Shown one piece after another: positions 26,591-35,543 of a stretch of 50,360 nt of DNA. Positions within the stretch are counted from its first letter, which is position 1, and every line of letters starts with the position of its first letter. The translations under genes and the position numbers were made by a program. This stretch comes from TMED14 sp964475135 (GTDB lineage: Bacteria; Bacteroidota; Bacteroidia; Flavobacteriales; Schleiferiaceae), in the NCBI GenBank assembly GCA_964475135.1, contig CAYYWL010000012.1, forward strand, positions 1 to 50,360, in the 5' to 3' direction. The notes under the pieces were generated by a model that was given only the letters and a program-made list of their open reading frames with translations, searched no databases and had not been told where the DNA came from.

Positions 26591-29500
26591 TTACAGACCA
26601 ATCCGAACACCAAGGCGAACTAGGCGAGGGGTTGAAAAGTTGTTTGGATTGACCATTCGGATCGTATATAGATCTGAAAACGCTTGCGCATTGGCCGTAA
26701 AGGCAATCGACTGCTGACCTTGGGGCGAAGCGAGGAAGCCATCGTCATCAGGTGATCCAGTGTACGGGTAGACACTAAGAATGTTCGCAGCATTGAGCAC
26801 GTTAAGTACTTGCACGTAGAGTTCAAAGTTGTTCTTGTTCTTATTGAAGTTCCAAACCTTATTAGCAGTCAAGTCCATGCGGAACTGCCATGGCAAACGT
26901 GAACCATTCAACAGACCCACCACGGGAGTAGCCGATTGAGTGATGCCGTACGCACGAACACGACGTGAATATGGGAATCCTGACCCTGCAGTCGCCAAAA
27001 GGTTGACACCCGCATTCTCAAACACCTTCACCTTACCCCAAACTGGACCATTGTAGTCAGTTCCTTGGCCGTAGCGGAAGTCGATGTTTCCGGACAAGTT
27101 GTGACGCTGGTCGTAATCCAATGGTATGATGTAGCGGATGTTTGGAAGCCCCGTACGTGCAAGTGAAAGGCCTGACTCAGCTCCTGAGCCCGTTCCGTCG
27201 GCAAAGGTCAGCGAGTACTGAGCGTTCATCTGTACGTTACCCACGCGGCGCAGGTCGTACTGGAAGCTGAACCCTTTTGAGGTCGTGAAGTCACGGTTTC
27301 CAAAAGTCACGTAGGTTGCTGGATAGGCCTCAGTCACAGAAACAGTCTGAATGAGGTCGCGGTATTCGCGGTAGAACGCATTGATTTTCAAAGCGCTTCG
27401 ATCACCAAGCATTTGGCGGAAGCCAATCTCGTACTCGGTCTGCTTCTGAGGAAGAAGTTCAGGGTTGTCGACCGTAGCAGCATTACCAAACACCAAGTTC
27501 ACGTAATCAAATGGGTTGAACCGCGACTGTGCTGCAGACGGGCGCTGCACGAGAAGGTCGTAGTGCGCAAAGAATTCCGCAACGTCTGAAATGGGGAACT
27601 GGAATGAAATACGCGGACTCACTGTTACTTGAGGACGGTAGTCGCGGAATGAATTGGCGCTGAGAACCGGTGCATTGGGATTCGTGGGATCCGTAAACGC
27701 TTCTTCAAAAATCCACGGCTTTGCCTGACCACCAGACAGGTTGGCAATCACTGTAGGATTGGGTTGGGGCGATCCGTCTGCATTGAACCAATCAAAGCCG
27801 TTGCGGTAGCCAACGATGCGTCGTGGATTTTTAATGTCGTCCACGTAGACCATGTAGTCATCGCCCATTGAGGTGGGAATATCGCTACCCTCAAGACCAC
27901 CGCGAGCAATAACATCAGCCACAGTATGCGCAGGAAAGAGCGAGAATGGATCCTTGAGCACGGGCTGGTTTGCATCGTAGCGGTCTACGCGAACACCCAC
28001 GTTGAAGAAGAGGTCTTCAAACGTGAACTGGTCCTGGAGGTAACCAGCCATGTAAATCGGCTGGAAAGCACGTACCGGATAGGTCCGGTTTCCAGTGGCG
28101 TCTACCGCAGTAAAGAAGTCATTCAATGTAGGGTTGCCAGTCAGGAGTTGACCCGTGTAATCGTAGCCGAAATAATTAACATAAGCAGATCCTCCGGGGT
28201 TAACCAGTTCTTGAGCCGAGAATAGCGATAAGCCACCAAACTGCTGGAACTGCTCTGGGGTAATGTTGTCGGTATCCAGAAGCTTTTGGTCGTTTCCGTT
28301 CGGATCCCATCCGAGTGCAGCACGCAGCTTGCGGTCAAACGTCCGTGGCTTCGTCAAGTCAATTGCGCGGTTGTAAAAAATGGTATCCTGAAAGACTCCG
28401 TCTCGGTAGATCAAGACGGGATTCTCTAGATCGAGCTCACGCATGTGATCGTTTTGGAGGTTGCGCATTAAGGTCCAGAGCGAAGCGGCCGCTACGCCGA
28501 AACTTCGGTCAAAGCGCTGTTCGTACTCAAGACCAGCAATTAGCGAGTGACCCTTGATGTCAAAGTTGGTCGACGCAGTGATACGGTACTGCTCGTTTTG
28601 ACTGTATCCGTAGCCCGACTGAACGGCACCAACGTTTCCGAAAAGACCATATACATCGTACGGACCTTGACCGTTGAGCAGGCCTCCACCTTGCTGGATG
28701 TTGTTTAGGTTTGCGCTGTTGTTGGCAATCAGCCCTGAATTGACAAGATTGTAGTACGATGAGGTGTAGTTTGCCAAAATAGGATTGTACTGCGATGGGG
28801 TAAACGCAATTCCTGTATCGAGGTCAAGCAGTTTGCGCCACGCAGTGATTCCTGTCTTTTCGTCGGTTCCAAATCCATATAAACCGATTCGACCCGTTTC
28901 AAACTGGCCGACGTGTCCGTAGCGGAAGATGTTGTCGCCGTGGTTGGGGTCGTAGTTTTTGAAGTTGTTGAGCGTGTAGTCGGCCTGAATTGTGTAGAAC
29001 GCGTTTTGAATGAGGCTGTTTTCGCTACTACCAAACTGCTGTGTAAAGCGTACGTAGCCGGAGAGGTCGCGTTGCTCTGAAGCACCATTGTTGTCGTAGT
29101 TCATGAGCGAGTGGAAGAAGCTTCCATTGCGACCATTTGTGTAGAACGCACGTCCGCCAAGCACTAGGTTGGTCTTTTTGCCCGTCTTGATGTTGATGTT
29201 GCCCGTTGCGCGAAAGACCGTGTTGGCCACATTCAGACGCGTGGGGATCGTTTCGAAGGCATCAGCCCCAAGAAGCTCAGCTCGGCGAATGGTACCCAGA
29301 CCTGTTGCGGTTGGGACCAATGGATTGGCCTGCAAGTCCGCGAGGACGTCATCTTTAATCTTGTAGACGGGAGTCGCATACGGACGGCCTACACCGGTGT
29401 ATGAGAATTCTGTCGCCAAGAGGAAGCCCACCAGCGGAGCCGTCTTTGCCTTATTGAACAACAGCGGGCCGCCGAGGGTCAAACCTGCGAGGTGGTAGTT

Positions 29501-30238
29501 GTTTCGGTCAAAAAGAGCTGAAGTCACGTATTCCACGGTACCGAAGTAGCGGGGGCTTGGGCCTTTGGTTGTCGTAGAAATGACACCACCCGTCACGTCA
29601 CCGTACTGGGCAGGAACACCACCGGTGATGACCTCGGTAGACTGAATAGCTTCACGGGGAAGGTTGATATCACCTCGCATCTTTACACCGTCGACAAACA
29701 CTACGTTAGCGTCTCCACGACCACCGCGAAAAAAGGTTCCGCCACTACGCTCATCTTGAACGACACTCGCGGTCTGCGCAAGTACGGCATTGACACCACG
29801 GCCGGCGAGGTTGCGAATTTGTTCAGCGCCAAAGCTCTGAGCAGTCTTACCCTTTTCAATCAAGGGCGCCTCGTACTTCGCGACTACATCTACGGAACCG
29901 AGTTCTACGCTTGAGGATGCCATGGCAAACTTCAATTCAGTCGGGCGACCTGGGTTGATTTGCACCCCAGTGAAGGTCACGCTGTTGTATCCGAACACTT
30001 CACACACAATGGTGTAGGTTCCGGGCTGAATCGGATTGATGTTGTAGTTGCCGTCGAAGTCAGAAGTGCCCGCCGTGACCTTGAACTGACCGGATTTCAC
30101 GGTAATCTGGGCCTGAGCAATTTCTTCTCCAGAGGTTTTGTCCTTAACGGTTCCGCGGAGTGAACCAGGACGGGCTTGGCCCCACACCATGGTGGAAGCT
30201 CCTAGAATGAGCGCGAAGAGGGCGTAGCGTAGACGCAT
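26591..30238 (-). CDS. Large TonB-dependent receptor with carboxypeptidase-regulatory domain
   Basis: 1215-residue outer-membrane receptor. The signal peptide is followed by a CarboxypepD_reg domain (about 25-115, GSLRGTVKDKTSGEEIAQAQ). The plug contains GGTFFRGGRGDANVVFVDGV, and GGVPAQYGDVTGGVISTTT marks its end near residue 225. A large barrel with long extracellular loops follows, resembling Oar-like receptors. The ending LVRLGVRIGL is a typical barrel terminus. It is the first gene of a tight operon with the 1330-residue protein and the PorV-like protein. The cargo is unknown. The start is ATG 30238; a TTG two codons upstream is unlikely. Confidence 0.92.
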   Translation of the reverse strand: MRLRYALFALILGASTMVWGQARPGSLRGTVKDKTSGEEIAQAQITVKSGQFKVTAGTSDFDGNYNINPIQPGTYTIVCEVFGYNSVTFTGVQINPGRPTELKFAMASSSVELGSVDVVAKYEAPLIEKGKTAQSFGAEQIRNLAGRGVNAVLAQTASVVQDERSGGTFFRGGRGDANVVFVDGVKMRGDINLPREAIQSTEVITGGVPAQYGDVTGGVISTTTKGPSPRYFGTVEYVTSALFDRNNYHLAGLTLGGPLLFNKAKTAPLVGFLLATEFSYTGVGRPYATPVYKIKDDVLADLQANPLVPTATGLGTIRRAELLGADAFETIPTRLNVANTVFRATGNINIKTGKKTNLVLGGRAFYTNGRNGSFFHSLMNYDNNGASEQRDLSGYVRFTQQFGSSENSLIQNAFYTIQADYTLNNFKNYDPNHGDNIFRYGHVGQFETGRIGLYGFGTDEKTGITAWRKLLDLDTGIAFTPSQYNPILANYTSSYYNLVNSGLIANNSANLNNIQQGGGLLNGQGPYDVYGLFGNVGAVQSGYGYSQNEQYRITASTNFDIKGHSLIAGLEYEQRFDRSFGVAAASLWTLMRNLQNDHMRELDLENPVLIYRDGVFQDTIFYNRAIDLTKPRTFDRKLRAALGWDPNGNDQKLLDTDNITPEQFQQFGGLSLFSAQELVNPGGSAYVNYFGYDYTGQLLTGNPTLNDFFTAVDATGNRTYPVRAFQPIYMAGYLQDQFTFEDLFFNVGVRVDRYDANQPVLKDPFSLFPAHTVADVIARGGLEGSDIPTSMGDDYMVYVDDIKNPRRIVGYRNGFDWFNADGSPQPNPTVIANLSGGQAKPWIFEEAFTDPTNPNAPVLSANSFRDYRPQVTVSPRISFQFPISDVAEFFAHYDLLVQRPSAAQSRFNPFDYVNLVFGNAATVDNPELLPQKQTEYEIGFRQMLGDRSALKINAFYREYRDLIQTVSVTEAYPATYVTFGNRDFTTSKGFSFQYDLRRVGNVQMNAQYSLTFADGTGSGAESGLSLARTGLPNIRYIIPLDYDQRHNLSGNIDFRYGQGTDYNGPVWGKVKVFENAGVNLLATAGSGFPYSRRVRAYGITQSATPVVGLLNGSRLPWQFRMDLTANKVWNFNKNKNNFELYVQVLNVLNAANILSVYPYTGSPDDDGFLASPQGQQSIAFTANAQAFSDLYTIRMVNPNNFSTPRLVRLGVRIGL

Positions 30239-30320
30239 AAGCAAAGCGTTTTTAGGTGGATCCGTTGCGAATCGAAGGGCTAAAATAACGAAGAATTAAT
30301 GTCGTTAAGCAGGTCGGACG

Positions 30321-30328
30321 TAGGTTTG
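30321..30328 (+). promoter_or_regulatory. Promoter -7 element TAGGTTTG
   Basis: An exact TAnnTTTG match, eight bases before the ATG of the small lipoprotein gene. No clear -33 TTG at the usual distance. Confidence 0.45.
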
Positions 30329-30336
30329 TTCTGATT

Positions 30337-30771
30337 ATGGGCAATAAAATTTACTTATGGTTGGGTTTAGCCACGATGGTCGCTTGTGATGGCACGAGCA
30401 ATCGACACCCGGTTCCCTATGTTTTTGTCAATGAATCCGTGTTTGTGAACAGTCCTTCGGCATACGACTTACAGTTTGTGGGCGGAACCCACGTGCGTAC
30501 CGACTGGGGCCACGGCGGACTCGTAATTTACCGCCGCACCAACTTCGGAGACGCCAACGACTTCGGGGCCTACGACATGCGCTGCCCCAATCACGTATCG
30601 ATGCCCTGTGGGGCCTCAACGGTGGTTGACGGTCTTTATGCGGAATGCGGCTGCGACGGCCAACGCTTTCTCTTATTTGACGGAAGCGCCACTGACGGTA
30701 CCACCACCTGGGGACTTCTGCCCTACCAGGTCCAGTTTGACGGAGTCCGTCTGACGGTCAGCAACCTTTAG
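30337..30771 (+). CDS. Rieske-like lipoprotein with incomplete cluster ligands
   Basis: 144 residues. Lipobox ATMVAC with Cys17, then DG. The second half resembles the Rieske-type small lipoproteins of Bacteroidota: GGLVIYRR, DMRCPNH, a linker, then CGCDGQRFLLFDG and LLPYQVQFDG. A functional Rieske site needs Cys-x-His and Cys-x2-His pairs; here the second pair reads CGCDG, with Asp where His is expected, so a normal 2Fe-2S cluster is doubtful. The function is unknown. It is convergent with the desaturase gene, the two stop codons overlapping at 30768-30771. It may be leaderless. Confidence 0.7.
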   Translation: MGNKIYLWLGLATMVACDGTSNRHPVPYVFVNESVFVNSPSAYDLQFVGGTHVRTDWGHGGLVIYRRTNFGDANDFGAYDMRCPNHVSMPCGASTVVDGLYAECGCDGQRFLLFDGSATDGTTTWGLLPYQVQFDGVRLTVSNL

Positions 30772-31856
30772 GCTACGCTAAGGCGCTTTAGGTGCCGCAC
30801 GTGGGCGCCCAAAGCGTCTGCAAACGTGCGAAACTCTTGGTACTGCACGTTGAATTCCGCACACGTCTCTTTCACAATGCGTGAAATCGCCGGGTAGTGC
30901 ACGTGGCTGATACGAGGAAACAAGTGGTGTTCCACCTGGTAGTTAAGGCCACCGAGCAACCACGTAAGTATGCGGCTACGCGTTGCAAAGTTTGCAGTTG
31001 TCTGAAGTTGGTGCACCGCCCACTCAGACTCTATGTTCGTTGGATTTACAACGTCTGACTTCGCAAAGGTTGCCCCCTCAACGACGTGCGCAAGCTGAAA
31101 GACCACACTCAGTGATAAGCCCGTGATCGAGGCCATTACTATAAAACCAAAGAACCACGGCCAAAACCCGATGAGGTAGATCGGAAGAATAGCGACCATG
31201 GTCGTGTGCACCGTCTTCCAGGCCCAAAATCCCACGTGCTCGGCGAAGGTGAACTTGCGAATGGGAACATCTCCAACTTTTCCTGTGAAGTACTTTTTAA
31301 AGTCGGTAAAGGCCAGCCAGTAGATGTAGAGCAAGCTGTACAATAGAGGCCAGTAGTAATGCTGTACACGGTGAATCCCCTTGTGGGGTTGCGTATCAGC
31401 CATTCTGATCATTCCACCTGCCTCAATGTCGTCGTCTACACCATCAATGTTGGTAAAGGTGTGGTGAATGGCGTTGTGCTTGTTCTTCCACAGGGCTACG
31501 CTCGCACCGAGCATGCTCAGGGTGTGGCCTGCCAACGAATTGAGCCATTCGTGCTTTGAGAAGCTGCCGTGTGCGCCGTCGTGCATGACGTTAAATCCGA
31601 TGGCCGAAGTAAGCAGACCCAGAATGACCCAAAACGGAAGGGCTACCCAAAAATTGGCGCCAAAGTAGAGGACGGCCACGTAGGTCGCAAAAAATGCTGC
31701 GAGGAGTACGCCCGTTTTCGTGTACAGGCGAGCGTCGCCCTTCGACGACTTGTTGTGCTCTTTGAAGTACTGGTTGACGCGCTGCGTGAGGATCTGAAAA
31801 AACGGCTGGCCCGCGGTGTGGGTAGCAAAGCGAGGAGCTTTAAAGGCTGTAGACAT
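30768..31856 (-). CDS. Fatty acid (acyl-CoA/acyl-lipid) desaturase
   Basis: 362-residue integral membrane di-iron desaturase. The three histidine boxes are HDGAH (92-96), HNAIHH (127-132) and QVEHH near residue 315, with four membrane segments between them. The third box with Gln in place of the first His is the form found in the linoleoyl-CoA/front-end desaturase group. It introduces a double bond into membrane fatty acids, a common response to cold. No ferredoxin or reductase gene is adjacent. A TAACTTGC element lies four bases upstream of the ATG. Confidence 0.93.
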   Translation of the reverse strand: MSTAFKAPRFATHTAGQPFFQILTQRVNQYFKEHNKSSKGDARLYTKTGVLLAAFFATYVAVLYFGANFWVALPFWVILGLLTSAIGFNVMHDGAHGSFSKHEWLNSLAGHTLSMLGASVALWKNKHNAIHHTFTNIDGVDDDIEAGGMIRMADTQPHKGIHRVQHYYWPLLYSLLYIYWLAFTDFKKYFTGKVGDVPIRKFTFAEHVGFWAWKTVHTTMVAILPIYLIGFWPWFFGFIVMASITGLSLSVVFQLAHVVEGATFAKSDVVNPTNIESEWAVHQLQTTANFATRSRILTWLLGGLNYQVEHHLFPRISHVHYPAISRIVKETCAEFNVQYQEFRTFADALGAHVRHLKRLSVA

Positions 31857-31860
31857 AGGT

Positions 31861-31868
31861 GCAAGTTA
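31861..31868 (-). promoter_or_regulatory. Promoter -7-like element TAACTTGC for the desaturase
   Basis: Minus-strand TAACTTGC resembles TAnnTTTG and lies four bases before the ATG at 31856. It also lies in the inverted repeat CAAGTT/AACTTG (31862-31889). It suggests a leaderless transcript. Confidence 0.4.
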
Positions 31869-31925
31869 CGGCCACATTCGTGCCAACTTGTTTAAGCCGT
31901 TTGGCCGTTGTCCACAGGGGATCAC

Positions 31926-32882
31926 TTAAAACAAGGCCGCGGCGATTTGCTCGGTCTCGTCAGCCTTGCTCATCGTGTAGTAGTGAAGCACGGGCACCTC
32001 CTTATCCATCAGCTCTTTAGACTGAGCAATGCACCACTCAACCCCGACCTGCTTTACCGCTTCAGGCGTTTTAGCCGCTTCAACCGCTTCAATTAATTCG
32101 TCGGGCAAGTTGAGGTGAAAGTTGCGCGGAATGCTCTGAAGCTGGCTCTTGGCCGTCAGAGGCTTAAGTCCAGGAATAATGGGCACCGTAATACCGGCTG
32201 CACGGCAGTCGGCGACAAACTTGAAGAAGTGCTCGTTGTTGAAAAACATTTGGGTCACGATGTAGTCGCCACCCGCGTCCACTTTAGCCTTGAGGTGCTT
32301 CAGGTCGGCCTTAAGACTGGGCGCCTCAAAGTGCTTTTCAGGATAGCCGGCCACTCCAATGCAGAAGTTGCTGGGGTTGGAATTCTGGACCTCGTCGTAG
32401 AGGTACTTGCCTTGGTTGAGGTCCTTCACCTGCCTCAGAAGGTCAATCGCGTAGGCGTGGCCGTGGGGTTCTGGCACAAAACTGCCCTCGCTGCGAAGGG
32501 CGTCCCCGCGGAGCACGAGCACGTTGTCGATTCCAAGGTAGTGCAAGTCGATGAGGGCGTACTCCGTCTCTTCGCGCGAAAATCCGCCGCAAATGATGTG
32601 CGGAACCGTATCCACATGGAATTTATTCTGGATGGCTGCGCAGATGCCGACGGTTCCGGGGCGCTTGCGCGTGTGCACCTTTTGAAGCAGCCCGGATTCG
32701 TGCTTTTTAAAGATGTACTCTTCGCGATGGCTGGTCACGTCAATGAACTTCGGGCCAAACTGCATGAGGCGCTCGATGGTTCCGAAGAGCGAATCGATGG
32801 TGTTGCCCTTGAGCGGGGGCAGCACCTCAAAACTGAAAATGGTCTTGCCGTTGGCGGCGGCGATGTGGTCGGTTACTTTCAT
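31926..32882 (-). CDS. metF: Methylenetetrahydrofolate reductase
   Basis: 318-residue FAD enzyme with a TIM-barrel fold that makes 5-methyl-THF for methionine synthase. Typical motifs are FSFEVLPPLKG near the N terminus (catalytic Glu in FEV), DVTSH, LRGD (flavin binding) and GGDYIVTQMFFNN. It is the third gene after the SAM-I riboswitch, downstream of the two metH parts, with 27 bases between metH-C and metF. All three are therefore likely shut down together when SAM is plentiful. Confidence 0.96.
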   Translation of the reverse strand: MKVTDHIAAANGKTIFSFEVLPPLKGNTIDSLFGTIERLMQFGPKFIDVTSHREEYIFKKHESGLLQKVHTRKRPGTVGICAAIQNKFHVDTVPHIICGGFSREETEYALIDLHYLGIDNVLVLRGDALRSEGSFVPEPHGHAYAIDLLRQVKDLNQGKYLYDEVQNSNPSNFCIGVAGYPEKHFEAPSLKADLKHLKAKVDAGGDYIVTQMFFNNEHFFKFVADCRAAGITVPIIPGLKPLTAKSQLQSIPRNFHLNLPDELIEAVEAAKTPEAVKQVGVEWCIAQSKELMDKEVPVLHYYTMSKADETEQIAAALF

Positions 32883-32909
32883 TTTTTTGGGGTAACTAGT
32901 TGCTTGCTT

Positions 32910-35543
32910 CTAGTTGATTAAAGGGCTCAGCCAGCGTTCGGCGTCGGCGAGCGGAATTCCGCGTCGTTGGGCGTAGTCGGCAACCTGGTCGCGGTCGATT
33001 TTGGCGAGGCCGAAGTACTTGGCCTCGGGGTGCGCGAAGTAGTATCCGCTAACCGCAGCTGTGGGGTACATGGCCTTGGATTCGGTGAGGTGAATGCCGG
33101 CATGCTGCTCGGCATCAAGGAGTTCGAACAGCAAATCCTTTTCAAGGTGGTCGGGGCAGGCCGGGTAGCCGGGAGCCGGGCGGATTCCCTGGTATTCCTC
33201 AGCAATGAGGGCATCGTTGGGGAGCTGTTCGCCGGCGGCGTAGCCCCAGAATTCCGTTCGAACGCGTTGGTGGAGGCGCTCGGCAAAGGCTTCAGCAAGT
33301 CGGTCGGCCAGCGCCTGAAGCATCAAGGCGCGGTAGTCGTCGTTGGCGTCCTTGAAGGTTTGGGTGCGCTCGTCGACTCCGTGGCCCGTGGTCACCGCAA
33401 AGAGGCCAAGGGTATCGCTGCCCGCAGGATCGATGAAGTCCGCCAAAGCCATGTAGGGCTGGCCCTCAGCCTTTTGGCCCTGCTGGCGCAGGGTAAGGAA
33501 GCGGCGCTCGCCGTTCGGCGTGGTCACGGCGATGTCGTCTCCGTCCTGGCGTGCCTCGAAGAATCCGTAGACGCCGTGGGCGGTAATCCACTTTTCGGCG
33601 ACAATCTGACGGAGCATGTCCTGGGCGTCGTCAAATAGGGACTTGGCTTGTGCACCCACCACTTCGTCGGTGAGGATGCGCGGGTACTTGCCGTGCAGGT
33701 CCCAAGCCTGAAAGAAGGGCGTCCAGTCGATGTAGGGCACCAAGTCCTCGAGCGGGTAGTCGCGCAGCGGGAACACGCCGTACTGCTTGGGCGCGGCGGG
33801 TTTGGCGCCGAAGTCAGGCTGGTAGCGCTGGGCGCGGGCCTGCTCTATGCCGGCAAAACGGCGCTCGGCACTGCGGCTGGCGTACTGCTCGCGCAGGCGT
33901 TCGTAGTCCGAGCGAACCTCGGCGCTGTAGTCGGCTGCCTCAGCACTCAGAAGCTTTTGAACGACCGGAACCGCGCGCGAAGCGTCGTTGACGTGCACGA
34001 GCGGGCCGTCGTAGACCGGCTGAATTTTGACGGCGGTGTGGGCGCGCGAGGTGGTGGCTCCGCCAATAAGAAGCGGAATGGTGAAGCCCTGGCGCTGCAT
34101 TTCGCTGGCCAAAAACACCATCTCGTCGAGCGATGGCGTGATGAGTCCGCTAAGCCCAATGGCGTCGACGTCGTGTTCGCGGGCCGCATCGAGGATTTTC
34201 TGCGGCGGAACCATAACGCCCAAGTCAATGACTTCGAAGTTGTTGCACTGCAGCACCACGCCGACGATGTTTTTGCCGATGTCGTGCACGTCGCCCTTGA
34301 CCGTGGCCATTAGGATCTTGCCTTGCTTGCGCGGAGCCGTTCCGGCTGCCGCCGATTCGGCTGCAAAGTGGGGCTCTAGCCAGGCCACTGCCCGCTTCAT
34401 GACGCGGGCCGACTTGACCACCTGGGGGAGGAACATCTTGCCGGCTCCGAAGAGGTCGCCAACCACGTTCATGCCGCGCATGAGCGGACCCTCAATCACC
34501 GCGAGGGGACTGCCCAAGGCCTTCATGGCCTCTTCGGCGTCCTGCTCAACGTAGGCATCCAGGCCGTTGACTAGGCTGTGCTCAATGCGGGCGTCGATCG
34601 GGAGTTCGCGCCACGACTCGTCCTTTTGGCGGACTTGACCGGCGCCCTTGACGTTCTCGGCATAGCTTAGCAGGCGTTCGGTAGCGTCGTCGCGGCGATC
34701 GAGAAGTACGTCTTCGATGCGGTCGCGGAGTTCCGCCTCAATTTGTTCGTAAACGATGAGTTGGCCGGGGTTGACGATGCCCATGTCCATTCCGTGGCGG
34801 ATTCCGTGGTAGAGGAAGCAGGCGTGCATGGCCTCGCGCACGTGGTCGTTGCCGCGAAAGCTGAAGCTGACGTTGGACACGCCTCCGCTCACCTTGGCTC
34901 CGGGCAAGTTTTTTTTGATCCAAGCCGTAGCCTCAAAGAAGTCGAGGGCGTTGCGGCGGTGCTCGTCCATGCCTGTCGCGACGGGAAAGATGTTGGGATC
35001 AAAGATGATGTCCTCGGCGGGGAATCCGTCGGCCACCAGCAAGTTGTAGGCGCGCTGGCAGATTTCGACGCGGCGGTCGTAGGAATCCGCCTGGCCCTGC
35101 TCGTCAAAGGCCATGACGATGACGGCGGCTCCGAAGCGGCGGCAGTGGCGCGCCTGGTAAAGGAACTCAGCCTCGCCCGACTTGAGCGAGATGGAATTGA
35201 CGACGGCCTTGCCTTGGACGCACTTGAGGCCGGCCGCGATGATTTCCCACTTTGACGAGTCGATCATGATGGGGATGCGCGAGATGTCGGGCTCTGACGC
35301 GATTAGGTTGAGGAAGGTGGTCATGGCCTCGACGCCGTCGAGCATGCCTTCGTCCATGTTGACATCGAGGATTTGGGCTCCGCCCGTAACCTGGTCGCGG
35401 GCGATTTCAAGGGCTTCGCTGTAGTTGCCGTCTTGAATGAGTCGCAGGAATTTGCGCGATCCTGTGACGTTGGTGCGCTCTCCGACGTTGACGAAGTTGG
35501 TCGCCGACGTGATGACTAGGGGTTCGAGTCCGCTGAGCTTCAT
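32910..35543 (-). CDS. metH: Cobalamin-dependent methionine synthase, folate, B12 and activation domains
   Basis: 877 residues, the C-terminal three quarters of MetH as a separate protein. It starts with the pterin-binding domain (NFVNVGERTNVTGSRKF), then the B12 cap and Rossmann domain with DVHDIGKNIV (cobalt-ligating His) and GLSGLITPSLDEM. The SAM-binding activation domain follows, with FWGYAAGEQ and RPAPGYPACPDH. The homocysteine domain is encoded by the gene just upstream, whose stop overlaps this ATG in an ATGA (35540-35543). A split metH is common in Bacteroidota. The stop codon (LIN then TAG) lies in the CTAGTTG repeat word. Confidence 0.95.
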   Translation of the reverse strand: MKLSGLEPLVITSATNFVNVGERTNVTGSRKFLRLIQDGNYSEALEIARDQVTGGAQILDVNMDEGMLDGVEAMTTFLNLIASEPDISRIPIMIDSSKWEIIAAGLKCVQGKAVVNSISLKSGEAEFLYQARHCRRFGAAVIVMAFDEQGQADSYDRRVEICQRAYNLLVADGFPAEDIIFDPNIFPVATGMDEHRRNALDFFEATAWIKKNLPGAKVSGGVSNVSFSFRGNDHVREAMHACFLYHGIRHGMDMGIVNPGQLIVYEQIEAELRDRIEDVLLDRRDDATERLLSYAENVKGAGQVRQKDESWRELPIDARIEHSLVNGLDAYVEQDAEEAMKALGSPLAVIEGPLMRGMNVVGDLFGAGKMFLPQVVKSARVMKRAVAWLEPHFAAESAAAGTAPRKQGKILMATVKGDVHDIGKNIVGVVLQCNNFEVIDLGVMVPPQKILDAAREHDVDAIGLSGLITPSLDEMVFLASEMQRQGFTIPLLIGGATTSRAHTAVKIQPVYDGPLVHVNDASRAVPVVQKLLSAEAADYSAEVRSDYERLREQYASRSAERRFAGIEQARAQRYQPDFGAKPAAPKQYGVFPLRDYPLEDLVPYIDWTPFFQAWDLHGKYPRILTDEVVGAQAKSLFDDAQDMLRQIVAEKWITAHGVYGFFEARQDGDDIAVTTPNGERRFLTLRQQGQKAEGQPYMALADFIDPAGSDTLGLFAVTTGHGVDERTQTFKDANDDYRALMLQALADRLAEAFAERLHQRVRTEFWGYAAGEQLPNDALIAEEYQGIRPAPGYPACPDHLEKDLLFELLDAEQHAGIHLTESKAMYPTAAVSGYYFAHPEAKYFGLAKIDRDQVADYAQRRGIPLADAERWLSPLIN

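Noticed and set aside
35540..35543. Split metH as a sequencing frameshift
   Set aside because: The break falls exactly at a domain boundary with a clean ATGA and a normal N terminus for the second protein; separate metH parts are common in Bacteroidota.
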